A DNA stretch of 9,374 bases from Pseudomonadota bacterium (GCA_023388675.1 JAEWFU010000044.1:1-9374), one strand, 5' to 3'. Positions 1 through 6,532 are shown, numbered from the stretch's first letter. Numbers and translations are program-made. Notes: generated from the letters alone by a model not told the origin.

Positions 1-119
1 TCGACGAGGCCGGCAACGTCAAGCTCGACTACCGGCCGGTGCACACCGAGACGATGCTGCCGGAATCGGAAGGCGGCATCAGCCTGGCCAAGATCGCGCC
101 CAAGGCGCGGGTTTACTGA
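1..119 (+). CDS. sdhA: Succinate dehydrogenase flavoprotein subunit, C-terminal end (partial)
   Basis: Only the last 38 codons are in the window, in the frame starting at base 3 and ending with TGA at 117-119. The peptide ends in GGISLAKIAPKARVY, which fits the conserved tail of alphaproteobacterial SdhA (YRPVH, then an EGG..LAKI.PK.R.Y ending). SdhA carries covalent FAD and oxidises succinate to fumarate in complex II on the cytoplasmic face of the inner membrane. The call is supported by the complete sdhB that starts 15 bases downstream, the usual sdhCDAB order. The catalytic part lies outside the window, so its integrity cannot be judged. Confidence 0.93.
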   Translation, partial: DEAGNVKLDYRPVHTETMLPESEGGISLAKIAPKARVY

Positions 120-134
120 TCGCGGGGCAGAAGA

Positions 135-914
135 ATGGTTGAACTCACCCTTCCCAAGAACTCGCGGGTCCACGAAGGCAAGGTCTGGCCGAAGCCGGAA
201 GGCGCGACCAACCTGCGCGAGTACAGGATCTATCGCTGGTCGCCGGACGACGACGAGAACCCGCGCGTCGACACCTATTATGTCGACATGGACGATTGCG
301 GCCCGATGGTGCTCGACGCGCTGCTGTGGATCAAGAACAAGGTCGACCCGACCCTGACGCTGCGCCGCTCCTGCCGCGAAGGCATCTGCGGCTCCTGCGC
401 GATGAACATCGACGGCACCAACACGCTTGCCTGCACCAAGGGCGCGGACGAGATTTCGGGCCCTGTGCGCGTCTACCCGCTGCCGCATATGCCGGTGGTG
501 AAGGACCTCGTTCCCGATCTCACCGTGCCCTACGCGCAGCTTTCGTCGATCCAGCCCTGGCTGCAGACGGTTTCGCCGGAGCCGGCCAAGGAGTGGAAGC
601 AGAGCCACGAGGACCGCGCCAAGCTCGACGGTCTCTACGAGTGCATCCTCTGCTTCTGCTGCCAGACCTCGTGCCCGAGCTACTGGTGGAACGGCGAGCG
701 CTATCTGGGGCCGGCCGTACTTCTGCAGGCCTATCGCTGGCTGATCGATTCGCGTGACGAAGCAACGGGCGAACGCCTCGACAATCTGGAAGATCCCTTC
801 CGCCTCTATCGCTGCCACACCATCATGAACTGCACGCAGGCCTGCCCGAAGGGGCTCAACCCGGCCAAGGCGATCGCGGAAATCAAGAAGATGATGGTGG
901 AGCGGAGGGTCTGA
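135..914 (+). CDS. sdhB: Succinate dehydrogenase iron-sulfur subunit
   Basis: This 259-residue protein is the electron-transfer subunit of complex II, passing electrons from SdhA-bound FAD to quinone. All expected cluster ligands are visible. The N-terminal plant-type ferredoxin domain has C80, C85, C88 and C100 for the [2Fe-2S] cluster. The C-terminal domain has C170-x2-C173-x2-C176-x3-C180-P, then C227, C233 and C237. By comparison with E. coli SdhB, C170/C173/C176/C237 hold [4Fe-4S] and C180/C227/C233 hold [3Fe-4S]. The length is normal for alphaproteobacteria. The ATG at 135 is preceded by a purine-rich GGGGCAGAAG ribosome-binding region. It lies 15 bases behind sdhA and 16 bases before the next ATG, so it is cotranscribed with sdhA. 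Nothing suggests degeneration. Confidence 0.98.
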   Translation: MVELTLPKNSRVHEGKVWPKPEGATNLREYRIYRWSPDDDENPRVDTYYVDMDDCGPMVLDALLWIKNKVDPTLTLRRSCREGICGSCAMNIDGTNTLACTKGADEISGPVRVYPLPHMPVVKDLVPDLTVPYAQLSSIQPWLQTVSPEPAKEWKQSHEDRAKLDGLYECILCFCCQTSCPSYWWNGERYLGPAVLLQAYRWLIDSRDEATGERLDNLEDPFRLYRCHTIMNCTQACPKGLNPAKAIAEIKKMMVERRV

Positions 915-930
915 CCGGCAGGGCTTGCAG

Positions 931-1977
931 ATGGGGTTGAGCGGAACGGTCGCGGCCCATTTCGAAAAGCAGGCCGATGCCTGCGAAGCGCTTGGCTCGC
1001 CGTTCACGGCGTCGCTTTGCCGGCTTCTGACCGAGTTGATCGACGAAAAGACAGCCACGGGCCGGCGCGTTCTGAACTGGCCCGGGGACGCGCGCGCCGA
1101 CGCACTGGCGCTGCGGCTGTGCGGCGGGCTGCACCGGTTGGTCATCGAGCAGCTAGATCCGGCACTCGCCCAGGCCTATCCGCCTCACGAAGCCGGCAGG
1201 GAAACGCTGGCCGAAGCAGTGTCGGGCGCATTGGCTCGCCACGACGAGACGCTGCTCGCTGCCCTCGATTCCGCGCCGCAGACCAATGAAATCGCACGCT
1301 CGGCGATGCTGCTTCCGGGTTTTCTGACGATCGCCCGTGAAGCCGGTCTGCCGCTTGCGCTCTGCGAGATCGGCTCCAGCGGCGGGCTCAACCTGCTCTT
1401 CGACCGCTTCTTCTACGACTATGGACGCGCGACATGGGGCGATCCGGCATCACCGGTGAAAATCGCGCCGGAGCTGCGGTCCGCTACGTTGCCGCTTGAC
1501 GGCATCCTCGATGTGGCCTCCCGGCAGGGCTGCGATATCGCGCCGGTGGATGTCTCCGCCCATGAAGGGCGACTGCGGCTGCGTTCCTATCTCTGGCCGG
1601 ACCAGCCATTGCGTCTCGCAAGACTGGATGGAGCGCTGGCCCTTGCCGGGCGCCATCCGTTTTCGCTGGTGAAGTCGGACGCGGCCGCTTTCGTGCGGGA
1701 GCGGCTTGCGGCCCGCGCACCGGGTGAAGCCTTCGTCGTCTTCCATTCCATCATGTGGCAGTACATGCCGTCCGAAACGAAAGACGATATTCTGGCGGCG
1801 CTGGACGAGGCCGGCGGCGAAGCCAGCGCTGCCGCACCGCTCTATCGTCTGCGCATGGAGCCGCTCGGTCCGCACGAAGGCTGGGCGACCCTCAGCCTGA
1901 CCTCATGGCCCGGCGGCGAGACGCGCAGGCTTGCCAGATGCGACTTCCACGGCCGCTGGATCGAGTGGCTGGGATAG
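931..1977 (+). CDS. DUF2332 family protein, methyltransferase-like
   Basis: This 348-residue protein has the hallmarks of DUF2332. Around residues 146-160 it carries EIGSSGGLNLLFDRF, a glycine-rich loop like the S-adenosylmethionine loop of Rossmann methyltransferases. Around 271-280 it has FHSIMWQYMP, followed by a C-terminal half ending in a W-x-E-W motif. The N-terminal ~110 residues are helical. No signal peptide or membrane segment is seen, so it should be cytosolic. The biochemical role of DUF2332 is unknown to me; a methyltransferase is inferred from the loop only. I chose ATG 931, with GGCAGGG about seven bases upstream, over an in-frame TTG at 925. It follows sdhB after 16 bases and probably shares its transcript. 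It converges with the acetyltransferase gene across 24 bases that show no convincing terminator. Confidence 0.85.
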   Translation: MGLSGTVAAHFEKQADACEALGSPFTASLCRLLTELIDEKTATGRRVLNWPGDARADALALRLCGGLHRLVIEQLDPALAQAYPPHEAGRETLAEAVSGALARHDETLLAALDSAPQTNEIARSAMLLPGFLTIAREAGLPLALCEIGSSGGLNLLFDRFFYDYGRATWGDPASPVKIAPELRSATLPLDGILDVASRQGCDIAPVDVSAHEGRLRLRSYLWPDQPLRLARLDGALALAGRHPFSLVKSDAAAFVRERLAARAPGEAFVVFHSIMWQYMPSETKDDILAALDEAGGEASAAAPLYRLRMEPLGPHEGWATLSLTSWPGGETRRLARCDFHGRWIEWLG

Positions 1978-2001
1978 CCGGCCCTGTGGTCGGTAACGGT
2001 C

Positions 2002-2463
2002 TCAGGAGACGTCGTAGCGGATCACGAAGGCCGTCCAGTCGGCGGGGGCGGCGATCTGCTCATAGAGCTTGCGGCCCTCCTCGGGCTGGCGCGGCGCATT
2101 GAGCGCGAGACGCGACCAGCCGCGCTCCTCCGCCTGGTCGGCAAGCAGGTCGATCAGAGCCTTGGCGATGCCCTTCTTGCGATGGTCGTGGTGCACATAA
2201 AGGTGATCGACCTGGCCGCAGCGCAGCCCGGTGACGGGGTCCGGCAGGTCGGTGAAGATCGCGAAGCCGACGAGATCGCCATCGATCCGCGCACCCATCA
2301 CCTCGGCGGTGCGGTCCTGCAGCAGCGCTTCCGCATAGAACTCGTCGGGCCGGCGCGGGGCGCCGCGTTTCAGCGCCTGAGCATAGGCGGCCAGCAACGG
2401 TGCCAGGTCGCGCGCGTCGCGCAGGCGCAGCAGGGTGATGTCGATCTGGTGATTGGAAGCCAT
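2002..2463 (-). CDS. GNAT family N-acetyltransferase
   Basis: This 153-residue single-domain protein has the GNAT fold. Strand beta4 (QVDHLYVHHDH, ~84-94) is followed by the acetyl-CoA pyrophosphate loop R95-K-K-G-I-A100 and helix alpha3, then a beta5/alpha4 region (LALNAP...GRKLYEQ). Length is typical. The family transfers an acyl group from acyl-CoA to an amine; the substrate cannot be told from sequence. The frame stays open upstream to 2730, but ATG 2463 is chosen because a GAGGA ribosome-binding site lies seven bases before it and the upstream extension has no GNAT content and runs antisense to the next gene. It is transcribed divergently from the small secreted-protein gene. An inverted repeat covers its start codon and ribosome-binding site (separate entry). 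Confidence 0.9.
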   Translation of the reverse strand: MASNHQIDITLLRLRDARDLAPLLAAYAQALKRGAPRRPDEFYAEALLQDRTAEVMGARIDGDLVGFAIFTDLPDPVTGLRCGQVDHLYVHHDHRKKGIAKALIDLLADQAEERGWSRLALNAPRQPEEGRKLYEQIAAPADWTAFVIRYDVS

Positions 2464-2494
2464 GAAAGGGTCCTCGTGTATGCCCACCCTTTCA
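2463..2494 (-). repeat. 9-bp perfect inverted repeat over the GNAT start codon
   Basis: On the plus strand TGAAAGGGT (2463-2471) and ACCCTTTCA (2486-2494) are perfect inverted copies separated by 14 bases. On the acetyltransferase mRNA the 3' arm ends in the A of the AUG, and the GAGGA ribosome-binding site straddles the loop and the base of that arm. It may be a translation-controlling hairpin or an operator. The symmetry is seen directly; either function is inference. Confidence 0.5.
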
Positions 2495-2517
2495 GTCCTT
2501 TCGCGTCCGCCTGTCAA
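2489..2517 (-). promoter_or_regulatory. Possible sigma70 promoter for the GNAT gene
   Basis: Read on the minus strand, a perfect -35 hexamer TTGACA (complement of 2512-2517) is followed after 17 bases by TGAAAG (complement of 2489-2494), a poor -10 with three of six matches. It lies just upstream of the acetyltransferase and would give a leader of about 20 bases. The -10 would overlap the inverted-repeat arm, which would suit a repressor site. The weak -10 keeps confidence low. Confidence 0.3.
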
Positions 2518-2572
2518 TGCGGCAGCAGCATGTACGGAAACCAGCGTCGCGACTGTCTTCCCATGTGCCCGG

Positions 2573-2580
2573 TTAACCAT
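2573..2580 (+). promoter_or_regulatory. CtrA half-site-like motif TTAACCAT
   Basis: The octamer TTAACCAT matches the half-site form of the CtrA recognition motif known from Caulobacter and rhizobia. It lies in the divergent region, 38 bases before the -35 of the small secreted-protein promoter, within a GGTTAACC palindrome. An eight-base match alone is weak; the full TTAA-N7-TTAA motif nearby raises its value. Binding is not shown. Confidence 0.35.
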
Positions 2581-2617
2581 ATTGCAGCGTGAAGGCGCCG
2601 CGCCGGCGGGAGGGGCC

Positions 2618-2645
2618 TTAACAAAGGTTAATAAGTGGTTAAAAT
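2618..2645 (+). promoter_or_regulatory. Probable sigma70 promoter of the secreted-protein/membrane-protein cassette
   Basis: TTAACA at 2618-2623 (five of six matches to TTGACA) and TAAAAT at 2640-2645 (five of six matches to TATAAT) are 16 bases apart. This is an AT-rich island in otherwise GC-rich DNA, about 40 bases before the ATG at 2684. A start near 2652 would leave a leader of about 30 bases. It probably serves the small secreted-protein gene and possibly the two genes behind it. Confidence 0.5.
2628..2642 (+). promoter_or_regulatory. CtrA-type box TTAA-N7-TTAA
   Basis: TTAA at 2628-2631 and TTAA at 2639-2642 are separated by exactly seven bases, the spacing of the full CtrA recognition motif. 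A third TTAA at 2618-2621 lies six bases further upstream. The box covers the spacer and the -10 of the proposed promoter, a position more typical of repression than activation. The motif is seen directly; control by CtrA is inferred from the alphaproteobacterial setting. Confidence 0.4.
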
Positions 2646-2683
2646 CCGGGGTTCGAGCTGGCGTCCAACCCGGGAGCAATGCC

Positions 2684-3040
2684 ATGCGCAAAATCTGTCT
2701 CGCAATCGGTGCGGGCGTCCTTGCCATCATGGCGTCGGGACAAGCCGTCGCCGGAGACTACAGGGACCGCGTTCACGCGGATTCCTTCGGCAATCTCGTC
2801 ATCTACAGCCATGCGGGCCACAAGCGGATCCTTGTCGGCATGGGCCACGTCGCCGAATCCTACAACCTGACCGGTTCCTACTACGAGCCGGAGGAACCGC
2901 AGGTCGTCTACCTCGACGAGGAACGTGACATGCAGCAGTTCCGCCGGTGCTCGCGTCCGCCCCATGTCTGGCATGGGCGGGATCGCATGTACGGTCTGCC
3001 CGAGGGTGCGGTGCCGCAGGCGCCGCTGGTCTGCCGATAG
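2684..3040 (+). CDS. Small secreted (periplasmic) protein of unknown function
   Basis: This 118-residue protein has a clear Sec signal peptide: MRK, a hydrophobic core over residues 4-18 and an AVA|GD cleavage site after residue 23. The mature part of about 95 residues contains SFGNLVIYSHAGHKRILVG (~34-52), an acidic stretch EPEEPQVVYLDEE (~68-80) and two cysteines, C89 and C117, that could form a periplasmic disulfide. I recall similar small secreted proteins with a GNLV...GHKRI.VG.GH pattern in rhizobia, none with a known function. ATG 2684 is chosen because GGGAG lies seven bases upstream and the signal peptide starts there; the frame is open further upstream but reads non-coding. It is the first gene behind the TTAA-rich promoter and 66 bases before the membrane-protein gene. 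Confidence 0.85.
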   Translation: MRKICLAIGAGVLAIMASGQAVAGDYRDRVHADSFGNLVIYSHAGHKRILVGMGHVAESYNLTGSYYEPEEPQVVYLDEERDMQQFRRCSRPPHVWHGRDRMYGLPEGAVPQAPLVCR

Positions 3041-3042
3041 CA

Positions 3043-3059
3043 GCCGTCGTGCCGGCGGC
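3043..3059 (+). terminator. Weak hairpin between secreted-protein and membrane-protein genes
   Basis: GCCGTCG (3043-3049) can pair with CGGCGGC (3053-3059) over a three-base loop, with one G-U pair. It starts two bases after the stop codon at 3040. There is no proper T-run after it, only CATCTTTCC, so it may be a leaky terminator or an mRNA-stabilising stem rather than a strong stop. Confidence 0.3.
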
Positions 3060-3095
3060 ATGATCCCGTCATCTTTCCTGCTCCGATTGCAGGAC

Positions 3096-3101
3096 AAGGA
3101 G
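3096..3101 (+). promoter_or_regulatory. Strong Shine-Dalgarno AAGGAG of the membrane-protein gene
   Basis: AAGGAG lies five bases before ATG 3107 and fixes that start. It is the best ribosome-binding site in the window and suggests efficient translation of the membrane protein and, by coupling, of the overlapping ClpP-like gene. Confidence 0.7.
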
Positions 3102-3106
3102 CGTCG

Positions 3107-4438
3107 ATGAGCAAGGCTCGCACCGCGCGCCGTCTGAAAGAGCAGGTCGCATCTCTGGAGACGATGACCCGCTTCGTGCTGGCCACGCTGGCGCTGGCGA
3201 GCGGGGTCTACACCTATCTCGGCGTGCGCAGCCTGCTCGATGGCGATGCCGTCCTCGTTTTCTTCGCTGCCATCGTCTACTCGGTGGCCGTCTCCGTCGG
3301 GATCTATGGTTTCTGGATCTATCTGAGCCGCTTCCTGCCCGAGATGCGCGACGGGCTGTCGCGGCTGGCGCTGTTCGCGATCATGGCCGTCGGTTCGGTG
3401 ATGATCATCGCGATGTCGTCCTGGCTCAACGCCGCGGCGCTTGCCGGCTCGGCTGCCGTCGAACAGCATCTCGCCACGACCCAGGAAGGGTACACCGCCG
3501 ATCTCGACCAGGCACATTCGAACGCTCTGGGCGCGTTGTCGCTGCTGCCGGACATCCAGCGCGCCGCCGAGCGCTTCGCGCGCCTTGCCGAGAACGAACG
3601 CGAATCGGGGGCGCTTACCGGCACCTCGGGATCGGGAACCGTCGTGCAGCTCCTCACGCAGATGTCGGCGCAGATGGGCGAACTGGAATCGACGATCCAG
3701 GCCTCGCGCGAAACCGTGCGGACGCTTTTCGAGGAAGGACAGGGACATCTGGCGACGATGCGCGGTCTCGTCTCCGGCAGCGGGCCGGTCCAGCCTCGCG
3801 CCGACGCCTTTGGCGAGCAGGCCGTCCAGCTCGCCGGCGTCATCTCGGCGCTGGAACAGACCTCGATCGCGCCTTCCGTGGCGCGCGCGGCGGCAGACCT
3901 GTCGCTGGGCTTCATCGCGCCGGTCGCGGGCGGCAACACGGCGGACCTTGCGGGGCGCCAGAATGCGGTGATGGACACGATCCGCTCGTCCGTCGCCGCC
4001 CAGTCGGAGGCTTTGTCGGCCGCGGCCGCCGAAATCCTCAACCAGCCCAAGGTCGAGGAGCGCCGCTTCGTGCCGCTCTCGTCAGCCGAGGCGGTGATCC
4101 TCTACGCGGGAAGCTTCCTGCCAAGCTGGGCAGGTGCGATCTCCATCGATCTTCTGCCGGGCGTTCTCGTCGCCATCCTGGCGGTTGCCCACGCCGTCAT
4201 GCGGCGGGGCGAGGAAGAAATGGACGACGCGGAGCGCATAACTGCGGCGGACATGATGCGCTCGCTCGAAATCCAGGAGGCGATCGCCGCCCGCCGGCGC
4301 GCGCTCGCGCTGCAGGACGATGCGAGCGGCACTGATCCGATCGAGGTTGCGGAGGCCAACGACCCGTCCGGGCCGCCGGTAAAGGCGGAAAACGTCACCC
4401 CCCTTTCGGTGGCCGAGAGGAAACGGCACGACCCATGA
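3107..4438 (+). CDS. Four-helix membrane protein with large periplasmic helical domain, unknown function
   Basis: I do not recognise this 443-residue protein. Hydrophobic segments lie at about 21-42, 48-72, 88-110 and 327-365. The basic N-terminus (KARTARRLKEQ), the basic loop after helix 2 and MRRGEEE after helix 4 fit both ends being cytoplasmic. Residues ~112-325 are then periplasmic, rich in Ala, Gln, Glu and Leu with heptad-like spacing and a small Gly/Ser/Thr linker (~171-178), suggesting a long helical bundle like a sensor ectodomain. The cytoplasmic tail (~366-443) has an amphipathic helix and a Pro/Asp-rich end but no kinase, GGDEF, HAMP or chemoreceptor domain. Its last four bases overlap the start of the ClpP-like gene (ATGA), so the two are translationally coupled and probably work together. 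An anchor, scaffold or sensor role is inference. Confidence 0.85.
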   Translation: MSKARTARRLKEQVASLETMTRFVLATLALASGVYTYLGVRSLLDGDAVLVFFAAIVYSVAVSVGIYGFWIYLSRFLPEMRDGLSRLALFAIMAVGSVMIIAMSSWLNAAALAGSAAVEQHLATTQEGYTADLDQAHSNALGALSLLPDIQRAAERFARLAENERESGALTGTSGSGTVVQLLTQMSAQMGELESTIQASRETVRTLFEEGQGHLATMRGLVSGSGPVQPRADAFGEQAVQLAGVISALEQTSIAPSVARAAADLSLGFIAPVAGGNTADLAGRQNAVMDTIRSSVAAQSEALSAAAAEILNQPKVEERRFVPLSSAEAVILYAGSFLPSWAGAISIDLLPGVLVAILAVAHAVMRRGEEEMDDAERITAADMMRSLEIQEAIAARRRALALQDDASGTDPIEVAEANDPSGPPVKAENVTPLSVAERKRHDP

Positions 4439-5265
4439 GCGAACATCAGGCAATGATCGGCGGCCGACCCCGCCAGAACGTTCTCATGCGCTACATCGAG
4501 CGCTTCGACGACGGCGAGATCGCCCGTTGGGCTTTTCGCGGGCTTCTGGCCGGAGCCATCATCGTCATCGGCCTCGATCTGAAGGCGCTGTACGACGACC
4601 GGCTCATGCTCGATCCGACGGCTACGGGCACCACTGTCATCGTCGAGCCGGTGCTGCCGCCGGCGGTGCGGACCGGCACGCAAGGGGAACCGTCATTGGA
4701 TCCGCGCGAGAACGTAACGGCCGACGACGACACGATGCGCCGCCCGCTTCGCTTCGAGCTGCACCCCGGCGGGGTGATGTCGGCGGAGGGCTCTATCGAC
4801 GTGGGCGCTGCACAGCGGTTCGCAGCCGAGATGGATGCGCGCGGCGAATATGTAAAAACGCTGACGCTCAATTCGCCCGGCGGTTCGCTCGACGATGCCA
4901 TGGCGATGGCGCGGCTGGTGCGGGAGCGGGGCATCGCGACCGAAGTCGCGGACGGGTCCCTGTGCGCGTCGTCCTGTCCGCTGGTGCTGGCGGGAGGGGT
5001 TGTCAGAAGCGTCGGCGAGAAAGCGGCTGTCGGGCTGCACCAGTTCTACGCGGCAACGAAGGGAACGAGCGATCCGGTCCAGGCGATGTCGGACGCCCAG
5101 GCGACGGCCGCCCGCATCGCGCGCTACCTGACGGAGATGGATGTCGATCCGGCGTTGTGGCTGCATGCGCTCGATACGCCGCCGCAGGCTCTCTATTACC
5201 TGTCCGCCGACGAGATGGCGCGCTACCGGCTGACCACCGCGGGCGCCACGCTCGCAAGCCGATAG
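4435..5265 (+). CDS. Membrane-anchored ClpP/crotonase-fold serine protease-like protein (COG3904-like)
   Basis: This 276-residue protein has a short cytoplasmic N-terminus, one hydrophobic segment (~33-48), a low-complexity linker (~55-100) and a C-terminal ClpP/crotonase-fold domain (~104-270). The strand motif LTLNSPGGSLDDAMAMARLV (143-162) matches the oxyanion-loop region of Clp/SppA-like enzymes. The likely nucleophile S179 sits in C177-A-S-S-C181, and the likely catalytic histidine is H202 in GLHQF, 23 residues later, close to the 25 seen in ClpP. D247 in LDTPP is a candidate third residue. The single anchor predicts a periplasmic domain. No Clp ATPase is encoded here, so it is not a housekeeping ClpP. 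It overlaps the membrane-protein gene by four bases and its TAG abuts the stop of the facing GGDEF gene. Substrate unknown; protease activity inferred from the dyad. Confidence 0.8.
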   Translation: MSEHQAMIGGRPRQNVLMRYIERFDDGEIARWAFRGLLAGAIIVIGLDLKALYDDRLMLDPTATGTTVIVEPVLPPAVRTGTQGEPSLDPRENVTADDDTMRRPLRFELHPGGVMSAEGSIDVGAAQRFAAEMDARGEYVKTLTLNSPGGSLDDAMAMARLVRERGIATEVADGSLCASSCPLVLAGGVVRSVGEKAAVGLHQFYAATKGTSDPVQAMSDAQATAARIARYLTEMDVDPALWLHALDTPPQALYYLSADEMARYRLTTAGATLASR

Positions 5266-5268
5266 CTA
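5263..5268. other. Abutting convergent stop codons (TAGCTA)
   Basis: The ClpP-like gene ends with TAG at 5263-5265, and the GGDEF gene on the other strand ends with TAG read from 5268 to 5266. The two genes meet with no base between them, so a conventional intergenic terminator cannot exist. Transcription must end inside, or run antisense through, the facing gene. Confidence 0.9.
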
Positions 5269-6459
5269 CTGGACCGCAAACGACCGGCCGTCATCGATGA
5301 TCTGGTGCACACGCGCCACCCGAACGCAGTCGCGGCCCGCGCGCTTGGCTTCGTAAAGCGCGGCATCTGCCCTCATCATCAGCGCCAGGGCGGCTTCGGC
5401 AGGGCTCATCTGGGTGACGCCGAAGCTGGCCGTGAAACGTAGATCCGGCGGCAGTTCGGCAGGATCGAGGCGTGTCAGTGCGCTCCGCACCCGCTCCGCG
5501 AACAGGCGTGCCGCCGCCACGTTGCTTCCCGGCAGCACGATCGCGAATTCCTCGCCGCCGATGCGGCCGAGCACATGGTGATCGTCCGCGCAGGCGCGCA
5601 ACGTTCCGGCAAACAGGGCGATCAGCCGGTCTCCGGCCGCGTGGCCATAAGTGTCGTTGACCATCTTGAAGTGGTCGAGATCACACATGACAAGCGATAC
5701 CGGCAGTCCCCTTGACAGATGCCGGCGCGCGACTTCCTCAAGGCGCTGCTCGAAGCCGCGGCGGTTCAGCAGGCCCGAAAGCATGTCGGTTTCCGACTTG
5801 GCGGTGATGTCCTTGACGAGATCGGCGATCAACACGCCCAGCAGCGTGAGTGCGGTTGCGACGGCGAGAATGGCGCCGGCGGTCTGGGAGAACATGGCAT
5901 AGGCGGTGCCGATATACTCCTGCGGACTGGCGCCTGCGCCGCCGAGCAGCAGCGCTGCTCCGGCCTTCGACAGAAAGTGCAGCGAAGTCAGCAGCAGGAA
6001 CCCTGCGAGCAGCTTGTCGATGAGCCGCCGCCGGCCCGCCGAAAGCACGATATAGACACCGACAGCCTGCATGAGCGCGAATGGAGCCTGATAGGCGAGC
6101 ATGCGCCACACGGAGCCGCGTTCCAGCCCCAATGACAGGACGGTGGAGACCAGTGCGATGGCCAGGGCGGCGGTGAGCAGATTGGCAGGCGGCTTCCTGT
6201 CGTAGCGATATGCAAGCCCGATGTTGAGCAGGAGTAGCGCGCCGATGAAGGCGGCACTGCCGAGGAGCACGCCGAGCCGCGGGTCGGGCAGAACCGGCAG
6301 GACAACCTCGAGCGCGACATAGAGCCCACCCGCTGCGTATCCCGCGGCAAACCACCAGGCAGACCGGTAGCGGCTGTAGAGGGCGATCAGCACGAACGCC
6401 GCACAGAACAGCCCGGCGACGGCCAGATTGATGAAAAGGATAAAGGTTGCGCCGCTCAT
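5266..6459 (-). CDS. Seven-helix membrane GGDEF protein, probable diguanylate cyclase (downstream copy)
   Basis: This 397-residue protein has about seven hydrophobic segments (residues ~3-213), then a GGDEF domain (~224-382) that should make c-di-GMP from two GTP at the inner membrane. Active-site features are intact: DLDHFK with D260, N268 in VNDTYGH, D277 in AAGD, the signature GGEEF at 301-305 and the closing RADAALYEAKRAGRD. The product-inhibition I-site RxxD expected five residues before the signature is absent (DDHH there). ATG 6459 is chosen because GGGA lies five bases upstream and its N-terminus then aligns residue for residue with the neighbouring paralogue; an ATG at 6483 would add eight residues. 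It lies 73 bases behind the paralogue on the same strand. The membrane domain's signal is unknown; it resembles no named sensor domain I can confirm. Confidence 0.93.
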   Translation of the reverse strand: MSGATFILFINLAVAGLFCAAFVLIALYSRYRSAWWFAAGYAAGGLYVALEVVLPVLPDPRLGVLLGSAAFIGALLLLNIGLAYRYDRKPPANLLTAALAIALVSTVLSLGLERGSVWRMLAYQAPFALMQAVGVYIVLSAGRRRLIDKLLAGFLLLTSLHFLSKAGAALLLGGAGASPQEYIGTAYAMFSQTAGAILAVATALTLLGVLIADLVKDITAKSETDMLSGLLNRRGFEQRLEEVARRHLSRGLPVSLVMCDLDHFKMVNDTYGHAAGDRLIALFAGTLRACADDHHVLGRIGGEEFAIVLPGSNVAAARLFAERVRSALTRLDPAELPPDLRFTASFGVTQMSPAEAALALMMRADAALYEAKRAGRDCVRVARVHQIIDDGRSFAVQ

Positions 6460-6532
6460 GCCGATCCCGTCCCGTCCGACCATATTCCGCCAGGCGCGCG
6501 AAGAAGTGGTTAATGCCAGCTACGGCAGCAGG

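Noticed and set aside
2464..2730. An 89-residue N-terminal extension of the GNAT protein
   Set aside because: It has no GNAT features, runs antisense into the secreted-protein gene and promoter, and the ATG at 2463 has a good GAGGA site.
2639..3748. A 369-codon open frame on the minus strand opposite the secreted-protein and membrane-protein genes
   Set aside because: The plus-strand genes have a signal peptide, membrane helices and good ribosome-binding sites; the antisense frame is Arg/His/Asp-rich with no recognisable content.
4435..5265. Housekeeping ClpP protease
   Set aside because: It has a membrane anchor and linker, divergent catalytic surroundings (CASSC, GLHQF), 276 residues and no clpX or tig neighbour, so it is a ClpP-fold envelope protein instead.
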